Shown piece after piece: positions 29,252-38,231 of a DNA stretch of 49,592 nucleotides (positions are counted from its first letter, which is position 1; each line of letters starts with the position of its first letter). The stretch spans positions 1 through 49,592 of the forward strand of contig NZ_JADOEP010000030.1 of NCBI RefSeq assembly GCF_016745275.1, given 5' to 3'. The notes beneath the pieces are model-generated. The model saw nothing but the letters and a program-made list of their open reading frames with translations. It did no database searches and was not told the origin of the DNA. The stretch is from Enterococcus sp. BWB1-3 (GTDB lineage: Bacteria; Bacillota; Bacilli; Lactobacillales; Enterococcaceae). The translations under genes were made by a program, and so were the position numbers.

Positions 29252-29451
29252 GCAGACACCCCATTCCCTTAAACATTTTCATCTTTAATAAGGTAAGGTA
29301 AAGGATAGAGACGGTCAATAAAAATATTGTCGTATCATTATGTTTTCCTATCTAATATTTCGAATTAGCTTTTATAATGATTGTTATTGGTTTAGCAGGG
29401 TTGACCTGCTGAAACTATTTCCATTTAACAACAGTTTTTCACCAGCTTTTC

Positions 29452-29480
29452 ATGACAAAAAATCCAGAACATGATAAAAT
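29452..29480 (+). promoter_or_regulatory. Promoter of the 99-residue membrane protein gene
   Basis: ATGACA (29452-29457), 17 bases, TAAAAT (29475-29480), ending 28 bases before the GTG start. Confidence 0.6.
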
Positions 29481-29508
29481 ACTACTGAACAAAGTGAGGT
29501 GAAATGAT

Positions 29509-29808
29509 GTGGTAGCATTTATTATTTACTGGGCAGCAATCCTGGTATGTATTGCATGGGGTGTATTAAGTCTCGGCTTTTCAGTTTTCTATCTGTCTCG
29601 CAAGGAAAATGGAAACCTTTGGGCTTTCGCTTTATTCAATGTACTTGCTGGTATTGTATTAGCAATTGTATTGGTTATTTATAAAACATGGGATTTCGAT
29701 ATCACGACTTATTCAAGTCTGATCTACGCTATTTTAGCAACATATGGTGTAATGACTGTCTTACAGGCGATTCTTGGGAGAGAACCTAAAACACCGGCTA
29801 AAGCATAA
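29509..29808 (+). CDS. Small membrane protein of unknown function
   Basis: A 99-residue protein with three clear membrane helices: about residues 4-28, 37-60 and 68-89. A short hydrophilic tail ends in REPKTPAKA. It starts with GTG, six bases after GAGGTGA; the two ATGs just upstream are in a frame closed by TAG. It has its own promoter and stands alone on the plus strand next to an ISL3-like element. I do not recognise a functional family. Confidence 0.8.
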   Translation: MVAFIIYWAAILVCIAWGVLSLGFSVFYLSRKENGNLWAFALFNVLAGIVLAIVLVIYKTWDFDITTYSSLIYAILATYGVMTVLQAILGREPKTPAKA

Positions 29809-29863
29809 AAAAAAGGGCTCATTGTCAACTAGTGTTGGTGCAAGAAATTCAATAGGATAAAGT

Positions 29864-29898
29864 CAAGCAGTTAGGAGATTGTCTAGCTGCTTGTTTTT
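29864..29898 (+). terminator. Terminator inside the left end of the ISL3-like element
   Basis: CAAGCAGTTAG (29864-29874) pairs with CTAGCTGCTTG (29883-29893), 11 bp with one wobble, followed by TTTTT. It would stop transcription from the 99-residue membrane protein gene. Confidence 0.75.
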
Positions 29899-29902
29899 AG
29901 TT

Positions 29903-30173
29903 TTATGTCTTGATTCTATTGGGGGGGGGGGGCTCCTGCCGACCACTCATCGAGTCAACGGCTAAAAAAGTTCGTTGACAAGCTTTACAAAAGAAGCGTT
30001 GCTTTTTGATAAAAAGAATCGTTTTATACTGACTGACATCATTAAGTAAGACAGGCATTAAATTGAAAGCATATCCGATCATTGATTCGTACCTTTTAAA
30101 AATAGTTTTCCTCAAAAGTTAGGCTAAGGTCTAGAATATCTAAGATTTTTTTGACATGATTTAAATGAGGCAT
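29903..30173 (-). pseudogene. ISL3-family transposase, N-terminal fragment
   Basis: From the ATG at 30173 the frame reads MPHLNHVKKILDILDLSLTF, the start typical of ISL3 transposases. After a frameshift near 30110 it continues with the zinc-ribbon part IKKQRFFCKACQRTFLAV. It then runs into a 12-G tract (29921-29932) and ends. The catalytic DDE domain is absent, so it cannot move itself. Confidence 0.8.
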
Positions 30174-30398
30174 CTTGAAACACTCCTTTGAATTGGTTTT
30201 CTTCGACTTTAATTCTACTGGATTTTAAGATGTCTTTCCTGTTTTTTTAATTAAAAAAGCGTCAGTGACAATCATGCCACCAACACTAGATTATTAATAG
30301 AGCCTAAAAAGTAAAGATATCAAGATTAGTCTTTTGGAATTCTGTATTCTCCAACGCATGCTACTAAATCTATGCGTCAGATTATTTCCCGCTTCCAT

Positions 30399-31934
30399 CT
30401 ATTCTTCCACTTCAATCACTTCAATGTAACTAACCGCCAATGCGTTACCAGCAGTTATAAAACTAGACGCCGTCATTCCAAAATATTGTAAATCTTCATA
30501 TGCTACTGTATATTGAGTAGAAAATTTTGTCCATTGTTCTGCATACAATTCCTGTTTAGGGAATTTTTCAATTTGACCTGGCCCATGTAGAAAAACCTGA
30601 ACTTCTACATCCTCTGAATACTTTATACAAAACGTTATTCTGTATGTTTTCCCTTTTTTCATTTCTTCCTTTAATTTAAAGCTCAACCATCGCATTTTGT
30701 GCTGTGGACTTAAGGCGCCTGTCCTAACAAACTCGTAAAAATTATTTCGATAAAATTTCCGGATTGACCAATAGTGACTATTTTTCAAGTCAGGTAAACA
30801 AGCGGTGCCAAAGTCTTCGAGATTCCCATTTTGAAGTTCTTTTTCATCAATCTCCACTATCTTGTCTGCCAACAGAGCACCTAATTTTTCATAACCCAAA
30901 TCAGTCAAATGTGATCCATTTATCCAGACGGATTTGCCAAATGTATGTGGCCGATCAAAAACACCTAACTCTGATTGAAGATCAAAGAACGTAAAATGTC
31001 TCAAATATTCTGGGTTATCTAAAATAATTCAGAAAACCATGTCATCAGAACAATGACGTCTCCGCCTTTGGGTGCATGATATTTAATTGATTTCCACATC
31101 TTTACATAATTTGGATGGCCGCCATTACCAGCATTGATAACCGCGTAGGGTGGAATATTATTATAATAGGTGTTCAGTTTATTCTGCAATGCACTTTGAA
31201 TAGTATGGTCATCATCAGTGTATGATCCTAAGCAGATAGAATTTCCAAAAGTGTAAATTTGATTAATTGAATAACCATGAGTATTCTTCACTATACGATA
31301 CCCATTTTCGGCATTTACATATTTTCCATGTCTGTCTTCCAAAAAGTGAATACCCTCTTGATTTCTTATTGTATTAAATATTCCTTTTTCAAGCATCTCA
31401 GAAACATATTCTTCATCTTTTTCACGCTCCAAAGCATAGATATCAGACATTTTCTTTAAGTGCTCTTCCTTGCTGAGAGTTACCCACTCCTTAAAAAAAT
31501 TACATTCTTCTTCATTTTTTTGGCGTAGTCTAAAACATTATCCAATAGTAGATGCTTAATCCTTGAATAATTAATTAGTTTGGTAATATGTTTTAGATTA
31601 TTTGAAGCAAGCTTAGTCTGCGCTACCATAACAACCGGCATATTTTCATCCGGTAATTCCTTGACGCCTTTTAAAATGTTACTCCTTATTCGCTCGCCAG
31701 TATTCACCTTATAATTTCTTACTTTATCACCAAAAACATGTACAATTTTTATCGGACTCCAGAAACTTTACGCCCAGACAGTAGGAACCAAATCGTCATT
31801 GTATACAACGTAATATCCGTAACACCTTGATTAACATAGTAGTCAAAAACACTACTACCTATGGTATTGAGCACTATTAAGTCCTTCAATACATCCAAAT
31901 CTTTAATCACTTTACTCCATCCTTTACTTTTCAC
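30399..31934 (-). pseudogene. SGNH/GDSL-type hydrolase gene broken into four frames
   Basis: Four consecutive minus-strand pieces (31934-31749, about 31750-31480, about 31500-31019, about 31020-30399) read as one protein if three frameshifts are undone. One is near 31750, one near the T-run at 31495-31500, and one near 31020. The N-terminal piece resembles a small nucleotide-sugar-like Rossmann segment (VLNTIGSSVFDYYVNQGVTDITLY). Then comes an SGNH nucleophile block FGNSICLGSYTDDDHT (usual GDS is GNS), a GNGGHP block, and the His block NGSHLTDLGYEKLG. The last 130 residues resemble the C-terminal domain of the SDR protein at 36548-38056. It was probably an acyl-transfer or esterase enzyme of the wall-polymer locus. 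Confidence 0.7.
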
Positions 31935-31964
31935 ATTTCAGCCACCACCATCACCTAGCCTTCA

Positions 31965-34900
31965 TTATCCGATAACAGTATAAAAACGCTGTAACGCAGC
32001 CTCATTATAGGCAACATAGTCAAATACTTCAAAAACCAAATTGGGATTCAAAATATTGAGCATCCCTTGTTTGAGACTTTCAGCATCTGTGCCCTCAGTC
32101 AGGAGGCCATACGTGCTTCCTTCACCCAAAACGTAGGCATTCTGTGGAATATTGGTAGCAACCACCTTTAAGCCAAGTGCCAGAGATTCTAAGAGAACCA
32201 TTGGCTGCCCTTCATACAGAGAAGGTAAAATAAAAACATCCATCAATCTCAAAATAGGAAAGGGATTATCTACTTGCCCTAGAAAAACGACTCGTTCGGC
32301 TAGATCCATAGATACTACTTCTTTTTCAATCGCGGAAAACAACACCCCTTCACCTAGCAGATAGAGTTTTGCCTCAGGTATATTTTTACATATGTTACTG
32401 AACGCCTCAATGAGCCCAGAATGATTCTTTTCAGGAGAAAAACGTCCCATCATTACATAGTTCACGTCAGTAGGTGCCATTTGGGCCTTGACCCAGTTTA
32501 GCACAGGGTCTTTCTGTCTCTTTTCACCAACATCGGCTTGCTTTAACAGGATATGACCCTTTCGTTTTATCCATCCTAGAATTTTCTCATTTTCTGCTAA
32601 TAGATCCCACTGAACATTTTTCACCACTGCCTGAGCAATCGAATGATATGTTTTAAAGGGCTGTGGTAAATAACCATTCGATCGAATATAGCTACCAACA
32701 AGTCCTTGTGGCTCAGAATAAATGACTAGCAGTTTTTCATCGTCGAAAGCCACTTTGTACTTTTCCTGATCTAGCCGATCCATCACCGTCAAAAGATGCT
32801 TTCTATTCTTGAGCTTAAAGTACCCTTGCATTAGGGAAAGTGGGGAAATCTCATGCCAATTCGCTAAGGCCTTCTCTTCCACCCAACCTAAGGGAGTCTT
32901 ACCATCTTTGATAAAGTAGTATTTTCCGCGTGTAGTTTCACATTGCTTTGTCACCCAGACATATCGCTTCGATAAATATTTCAAATAGCTTCTCACAAAC
33001 ACCTCAGAATCACTTCCAGGAATTCCTGAGTAGATAAGACAATTCTCTTTTCTTCGAATACTTGCGACCAAATGAACCTCTTTCTCAGAAAAAATGGAAC
33101 TGCTCTCCAAGCCCAGCAGATTCTCCTCGGCTAACCAACCAACATAAATATGATTGATCAATACCTTGTGGAAGCTTGCTTGCTCCTCTTGGTACTTTGC
33201 AACAGAAATTATTTGATCCCTTTCTTTCAATTCATATGTTTCTGTCTGGTCTGTCAACACATCCTGTAGGCTCTTACCAATGCGGACTGTCATCGGTGTA
33301 CTCACCAAAAAGTGGCTGTTGACTACTTCAAACTCCAAAACATTACCATCAGACGAGATCTCTTCAGGGGTAAAGAGCTTTTTCAAATCCAGCAGATTGG
33401 TGACATAGCTCATTCTAGTTGTCCCAATATACTTAGATAGTTTTTGCTCATTAATCTGCATTAAGGATTCAGAAACATTTACAATTTCATCGAATAAATG
33501 GTATGAGCAAAACATCGGCTGCATATTCTTCAGGTGGGGCTGCTGCCCAGCCACTTCCTTATGGGAGTCCTCCCACAAGTCATTATGCTGAAAGATTAGC
33601 TTTTTTGGGGAGGATGAAAATGCAAAAAATTTAGCCCAATAGAAACTATAACCGCTGAAGTCAATCACCACATCAAAGATAATCCCCGAAAAAAGACGCC
33701 GGCTTTCCCTTTTGTAAGCTGCTTCCGGATACTCTTTCACTTGCTTATTTTGCTGTATTTCTTTGTTACGCAGTTCTTCCCTTTTGGTAAAAATGGGGGC
33801 ACCTGGTTTAAAAATGATACGCACTTGTTTGGGAATCTTCATGATATTGTTCAGTGTTTGTCCATTGGGTGCTTGTGTAAAAACGGTGATATCATACTTC
33901 TGGTGGTCAATCGTATTGACCAAATTTAAGAAGCTTGTAGTAATCCCATTATTCATCATGCCGCCTGGATAGATGAGTATTTTTTTTCTTTCAGGCTGCC
34001 GAAGGGATAGCTCCTTCATTTTTTGAGAATCGACTTTCCGTGTACCAAAAATGCGTTCGACCACTCTCTCGGTCACCTTGCCATCATCATAGGGCGTCAT
34101 CTTGTCTTTCATCGCTAAGTATTTTTCTTGATAAACGTCGGTAACTTCCTTGATCTTCTCAATGGTGTCCTCAACCTCCATAATGGTTGAAAGAATCGGG
34201 CCAGGCAGTTCCGACATATCAAAATACATGCCGCGTTCATTTTCGTACAAGTCCTGATCCCAAGCATAAAAGATGATTGGTTTTTCAGTAACTAAATAGT
34301 CAAAAAAGACACTTGAAAAATCAGTAATCAAAACATCCGTCATTGAAAGAATACGATTTGCATCATGTCGGTCATTGATCAGCACTCCGCGAAGCTCACT
34401 GCGTTGATTGACTTGGTTAAACACATAAGGATGCACTTTCAACAACACATTGTACCTACCCTGAAAGAAGTCTGAAAGATGCAGCACCTCTTGGATTGTC
34501 TGTTCTATGTTATTTTTGGGCGAAGAGACTGAGTCTCCTCGCCATGTAGGCATATATAAAATATTCGGTAGCTGCGGATCAATCTTAACTCCCTCTGTCA
34601 GAAGTTCTCCAACCAAGACATCTCTATGCGTGCCGATAGTCAAATCAATTCTTGGATACCCGCCTTCCAAAATCATCCCTGGGTAGAGCCCTTTCAAGCG
34701 ATAGCTTTCCGAAAAGACTTCCGTGGTGTGCGCATTCGGTGTTAATAGATAGTCCGTCATCAAAAGGTTTCTAACCACGTTTTGAGAATGGGAAGGGTCT
34801 CCTGGGATATCATATCCCATAGACTTTAACGGGGTTCCGTGCCAAGTGTTGATATAGATTTGATCTTGGCGCTTAGAAAAAAATGAAGGAAATGTCGAAT

Positions 34901-35219
34901 TGTTAATCAAATATTTCGCCTGTAACAGACACTCCACATAACGCTTGGAATTCCGCAGTACGAGTTCGACTGAACTGCGAAGGTTTTCCGGGATTGATTG
35001 TAACAATACTTTGGAATGCTCATTGATAACCCAAACATGTTTGAGATAGTTATATTGTGGATCTACAGCCAGCTTCATAAAAATAGCTAGAGGTGAATCG
35101 GTAATTGATCGCCCATCACGGCTCTCATACAAGACTAGATGATCATCAATCTTAGCAGATTCATAGCCTAGTGCATACAGATGTCTTATCTTTTTATTAG
35201 AAATCACTTGTGACCTCAC
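31965..35219 (-). CDS. TagF-like glycerophosphotransferase domain fused to GT4 glycosyltransferase
   Basis: A 1084-residue cytoplasmic/peripheral enzyme. About residues 10-390 form a CDP-glycerol:polyglycerophosphate transferase fold with INTWHGTPLKSMGYD and the C-terminal TDFSSVFFDYLVTEKPIIF. From about 410 it begins again as a GT4 Rossmann fold (KKILIYPGGMMNNGITTSFL). This is interrupted at about 630-820 by SH3/GW-like pieces (IYVGWLAEENL; PLGWVEEKALANW). It ends with the GT4 donor half (MGRFSPEKNHSGLIEAF; EGQPMVLLESLALG). It probably adds a polyol phosphate and a sugar to the wall polymer. I choose GTG at 35219, after GGAGG. Last intact gene of the locus; its neighbour is glf. Confidence 0.8.
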   Translation of the reverse strand: MRSQVISNKKIRHLYALGYESAKIDDHLVLYESRDGRSITDSPLAIFMKLAVDPQYNYLKHVWVINEHSKVLLQSIPENLRSSVELVLRNSKRYVECLLQAKYLINNSTFPSFFSKRQDQIYINTWHGTPLKSMGYDIPGDPSHSQNVVRNLLMTDYLLTPNAHTTEVFSESYRLKGLYPGMILEGGYPRIDLTIGTHRDVLVGELLTEGVKIDPQLPNILYMPTWRGDSVSSPKNNIEQTIQEVLHLSDFFQGRYNVLLKVHPYVFNQVNQRSELRGVLINDRHDANRILSMTDVLITDFSSVFFDYLVTEKPIIFYAWDQDLYENERGMYFDMSELPGPILSTIMEVEDTIEKIKEVTDVYQEKYLAMKDKMTPYDDGKVTERVVERIFGTRKVDSQKMKELSLRQPERKKILIYPGGMMNNGITTSFLNLVNTIDHQKYDITVFTQAPNGQTLNNIMKIPKQVRIIFKPGAPIFTKREELRNKEIQQNKQVKEYPEAAYKRESRRLFSGIIFDVVIDFSGYSFYWAKFFAFSSSPKKLIFQHNDLWEDSHKEVAGQQPHLKNMQPMFCSYHLFDEIVNVSESLMQINEQKLSKYIGTTRMSYVTNLLDLKKLFTPEEISSDGNVLEFEVVNSHFLVSTPMTVRIGKSLQDVLTDQTETYELKERDQIISVAKYQEEQASFHKVLINHIYVGWLAEENLLGLESSSIFSEKEVHLVASIRRKENCLIYSGIPGSDSEVFVRSYLKYLSKRYVWVTKQCETTRGKYYFIKDGKTPLGWVEEKALANWHEISPLSLMQGYFKLKNRKHLLTVMDRLDQEKYKVAFDDEKLLVIYSEPQGLVGSYIRSNGYLPQPFKTYHSIAQAVVKNVQWDLLAENEKILGWIKRKGHILLKQADVGEKRQKDPVLNWVKAQMAPTDVNYVMMGRFSPEKNHSGLIEAFSNICKNIPEAKLYLLGEGVLFSAIEKEVVSMDLAERVVFLGQVDNPFPILRLMDVFILPSLYEGQPMVLLESLALGLKVVATNIPQNAYVLGEGSTYGLLTEGTDAESLKQGMLNILNPNLVFEVFDYVAYNEAALQRFYTVIG

Positions 35220-35254
35220 AATGCCTTTCCTCCATCCTCTCAATGTATCTAGTA

Positions 35255-36382
35255 TTACTCAAATTCCTTTTGAACTGCTTTTAAAGCTGCTCCAAATACC
35301 TGATCCATATCATAGTATTGATAGGCCCCAAGACGACCGCCAAAAAGCACTTGATCCTGAGATTTCGTTTCATCCTTATATTTCTTAAAAATCTCCGAAT
35401 TCTTTTGATCGTTAACTGGATAATAGGCTTCTTTAGTGCGATCCCATTCTTGAGGAAATTCATGGGTAAGGATCGTCTTTCCTTCGTCCCCTTTTTGATC
35501 AAAGTGCCGCCATTCCATCACACGAGTATAAGGGGTTTCCGCATCGGTATAGTTGATCACTGCATTTCCCTGTGCATTCTCTGTATCTAAGGTTTCAGAT
35601 TCAAAGCGAACAGAGCGATATTCCAGTTCACCGTACTTGTAATCAAAGAAGGCGTCAATCATCCCTGTGTACACAATACGAGGGAATTCTTCTAGGAACA
35701 GCTCCTTTTCACCAAGGAAATCAGTATCCAAATGGACGTCGATCAATGAATGATCTAGCATCCTTTCGAAGATAGGGGCGTAACCATCAACGGGAACCCC
35801 TTGGTAACGATGATTGAAATAGTTATTATCAAAAATGAAACGTGTTGGCAGACGACGAATAATAAAGCTTGGAAGCTCAGTGGCTTTGCGACCCCATTGC
35901 TTTTCAGTATAACCTCTGATCAGTTTTTCATAAATATCTGTTCCGATCAAACTGATGGCTTGCTCCTCCAAGTTTTTCGGTACGCCTGTGATTCCAGCTG
36001 CTTGTTTTTGTTCCTCAATTTTAGCTTTCGCTTCAGCGGGTGTTTTAGTACCCCATATTTGATAAAACGTGTTCATGTTAAATGGCAGATTATAAAGCTC
36101 TCCCTTGAAGTTGGCGACTACCTGATTAATGTACCCATTAAACTCAGTAAACTTGTTAACGTAGTCCCAAACTTCTTTGTTGTCGGTGTGAAAAATGTGC
36201 GCACCGTAGTCATGAACATTAATTCCATGCTCTTTGTGCGTATACATATTGCCGCCAATATGGCTACGCTTTTCGATAATGAGGGATGATTTCCCCCGCT
36301 TGGCAGCTTCATGCGCGAAGATTGCTCCGAAGGGCCCCGCTCCAACGATCAGATAGTCATAGCTTTTTGTATTATATTTCAT
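35255..36382 (-). CDS. glf: UDP-galactopyranose mutase
   Basis: FAD enzyme interconverting UDP-galactopyranose and UDP-galactofuranose. Visible are the FAD-binding YDYLIVGAGPFGAIFAHEAA (about residues 8-28), HIGGNMYTH, NVHDYGAHIFHT, and the C-terminal FGGRLGAYQYYDMDQV. I start at the ATG at 36382, five bases after AGAGGAG, giving 375 residues as usual. It implies galactofuranose in the polymer made by this locus. A candidate promoter (TTGAGT, 19 bases, TATAAT at 36521-36491, minus strand) lies upstream. Confidence 0.94.
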   Translation of the reverse strand: MKYNTKSYDYLIVGAGPFGAIFAHEAAKRGKSSLIIEKRSHIGGNMYTHKEHGINVHDYGAHIFHTDNKEVWDYVNKFTEFNGYINQVVANFKGELYNLPFNMNTFYQIWGTKTPAEAKAKIEEQKQAAGITGVPKNLEEQAISLIGTDIYEKLIRGYTEKQWGRKATELPSFIIRRLPTRFIFDNNYFNHRYQGVPVDGYAPIFERMLDHSLIDVHLDTDFLGEKELFLEEFPRIVYTGMIDAFFDYKYGELEYRSVRFESETLDTENAQGNAVINYTDAETPYTRVMEWRHFDQKGDEGKTILTHEFPQEWDRTKEAYYPVNDQKNSEIFKKYKDETKSQDQVLFGGRLGAYQYYDMDQVFGAALKAVQKEFE

Positions 36383-36490
36383 TCTTCTTCTCCTCTGACT
36401 TTGTAATGATAAGAAACAATTATATCTCAAACTCGCCCAAATTTTGAAGGAAATTCAAAACTATTCTTTATTTGAACACGTTTATAAAAT

Positions 36491-36521
36491 ATTATATTAA
36501 GGTATAACTAATAAAACTCAA
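36491..36521 (-). promoter_or_regulatory. Possible promoter of glf
   Basis: On the minus strand TTGAGT (36521-36516) and TATAAT (36496-36491) are 19 bases apart, longer than ideal. It sits in the 165-base gap between the SDR gene and glf. Confidence 0.35.
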
Positions 36522-36547
36522 GCCGACTCGAGAATACATTTATTTCA

Positions 36548-38056
36548 CTAAACATCAACTTTACTAACCAAACACTTCTTTATAGAAATGCTATTTCCAG
36601 AAATAGGGATATCAGTAGCCGTGAATGAAAGAAACTCCAAGCCCGCCTGATCAACAATGATATCATACTCGACAGTTCTCCATTGATCTGTCTCTACACT
36701 TATTTCCTCTAATTTTTGTATGTTTCCTCCACCGCTCAAAAATGGCTTGATAAAATCAGGGCCACTAACTTTTAATACTAATTTCAGCTTATATTTTTTC
36801 CATTGCTGGAGAAGCTGACCTAGCCGAATATTCACCCATCTATTTTCACCTTTTGACGGTTTTCCAAGTACATGAGTATGAATACGAACTAATTCAGTAT
36901 AATCATTCCAAGGTAGAGCCCTAGCTTTCCATAAAGAGTTAGAAATCGCGATATCGAACCTTGCTATCCTTTTTTCTGATCCATCTATCGATAATTCTTC
37001 TAATCTTTTTATTTCAGCTAAATAGATGCCTTTTGGCCCATCTGCCACATTTGTTAGATTAACTCTTGAATTTGTGTGATAATCAAGAGCTGCATGGAAT
37101 TCCCAACTTCTTTGAGAATTTAGATAACGAGATCGATTGATTTTTCCTAACTCATCCTTCAAACCTTCTAACAAAGGCTTGAAATTCTCCTGTCGTAAGC
37201 CTGTATATGCTAATATTTTGGAATTATCTAAGACCCGATCATACAATCGATCGTACAGGACTTGCCATTTTCTTTTGGTTATCCTCATATAGTCATTCAA
37301 ATTAATTGGCACACAATCTAAATGAATAACTTGATTGTAATAGTCGGCTACTTCTTTCCAGGTATGATGCTCTGCAGTCACAACATTAAAATCTTCCCCA
37401 AGAGATTTTTTATTTCCAATTAGGCCAACAATCATTTTGGCGACATCCCCTGCCCAGGTCATTGTAGTGCTCTTATCTAGCATAGGTTCTGCAATAATAG
37501 TTGGTACTTGACGAAGGGCTCGTCCTACAGTCAAATTCGCTTCCAATGCTCCTAATTGAAAACGTTCCTTTGAATACGTGATTGAAGGACGAATAATTGT
37601 CCAATTCCTTTTACTAGCGTTTCTTAGAATGACTTCCTGTCGTGCCTTAGTAAGTGCATACTCATCTGTCTTAAGATATGCTGAATCTTTTACAACATCA
37701 AGAAGCTTTGGCGAACGCTCAGTAATTACTTCATCTTGGTTCGCAAAAACGCGATAGCTCGAAAGAAAGAAATAATGTGAAGACAACTCAAGTAACGATT
37801 CACATCTTTCTTCAAATTCGATAGTCGAATAGACCATAAAGTCAATAATTACTGAAATAGTATTGCCATCGCATATTTCTTTAACAAATTCTAGGTCATG
37901 CCCGTTTCCTTGAATGTAAAAAAGATTTTCATTTTCACTTTCAATTTTTCTTCGTGAGGTTACATAAACTCTGTAACCTGACTGAAGTAATTCAGGAACA
38001 AGATACACCCCCATGGCACCAGTACCTCCAATGAGTAAGACATTCTTTTTATTCAT
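36548..38056 (-). CDS. SDR-family nucleotide-sugar epimerase/reductase with C-terminal beta-rich domain
   Basis: 502 residues. The first about 330 form an extended short-chain dehydrogenase. The NAD(P) motif is GGTGAMG (10-16), the serine block is YFFLSSYRVF (about 95-104), and the catalytic pair is Y133-x3-K137 in TDEYALTKARQ. The remaining about 150 residues (for example RWVNIRLGQLLQQWKKY and ETDQWRTVEYDI) are beta-rich. They resemble the tail of the broken SGNH gene downstream, so this is probably a carbohydrate- or polymer-binding module. It likely converts a nucleotide sugar used by this locus; product unknown. GAGAGGAAC precedes the ATG. Confidence 0.78.
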   Translation of the reverse strand: MNKKNVLLIGGTGAMGVYLVPELLQSGYRVYVTSRRKIESENENLFYIQGNGHDLEFVKEICDGNTISVIIDFMVYSTIEFEERCESLLELSSHYFFLSSYRVFANQDEVITERSPKLLDVVKDSAYLKTDEYALTKARQEVILRNASKRNWTIIRPSITYSKERFQLGALEANLTVGRALRQVPTIIAEPMLDKSTTMTWAGDVAKMIVGLIGNKKSLGEDFNVVTAEHHTWKEVADYYNQVIHLDCVPINLNDYMRITKRKWQVLYDRLYDRVLDNSKILAYTGLRQENFKPLLEGLKDELGKINRSRYLNSQRSWEFHAALDYHTNSRVNLTNVADGPKGIYLAEIKRLEELSIDGSEKRIARFDIAISNSLWKARALPWNDYTELVRIHTHVLGKPSKGENRWVNIRLGQLLQQWKKYKLKLVLKVSGPDFIKPFLSGGGNIQKLEEISVETDQWRTVEYDIIVDQAGLEFLSFTATDIPISGNSISIKKCLVSKVDV

Positions 38057-38192
38057 TCTTTACGTTCCTCTCGAGTTGATTGTACAGCAACAGCAAAGGG
38101 CACTTACAAAATGAACGTCCGTTTGAATGAAATCCCATGTATGACCGCTCATCAGCCACAATGCCTACTTTTGTCACCCTCTATTTTTTAAG

Positions 38193-38222
38193 AGGCTGGG
38201 ACAAGTTCACTTGTCCCAGCCT
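38193..38222. terminator. Perfect 13-bp hairpin between the fusion gene and the SDR gene
   Basis: AGGCTGGGACAAG (38193-38205) pairs perfectly with CTTGTCCCAGCCT (38210-38222) around TTCA. This GGCTGGGACAAG-type hairpin is common in enterococcal and lactobacillar intergenic spaces. No T-run follows on the minus strand, so termination may be partial. It starts 10 bases after the stop of the fusion gene. Confidence 0.65.
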
Positions 38223-38231
38223 ACCATGATT

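Larger units (their letters stand above)
29816..30304 (-). mobile_element. Truncated ISL3-family element (489 bp) with both terminal inverted repeats
   Basis: The left end GGCTC...CTAGTGTTGGTG (29816-29840) matches the reverse complement of the right end (about 30278-30304). Both begin GGCTC, as ISL3-family ends do. Between them only about 90 codons of the transposase N-terminus survive, on the minus strand. A-rich flanks (TAAAAA...G left, TAAAAAG right) may be the 8-bp target duplication but are low in complexity. It marks the border between the metabolic region and the wall-polymer locus. Confidence 0.75.

Noticed and set aside
29051-29280. Separate small gene upstream of the 127-codon membrane fragment
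   Set aside because: The same reading frame continues through stop codons with transporter-like sequence, so it is part of one pseudogene.
30399-31934. Programmed frameshifting in the SGNH gene
   Set aside because: Three shifts at unrelated sequences, with no slippery heptamer plus stimulator seen; decay or sequencing error is simpler.
36118-36345. Small open frames overlapping glf, ftsH, mfd and other genes on either strand
   Set aside because: They lie within well-supported genes in another frame, lack ribosome sites and show no family features.
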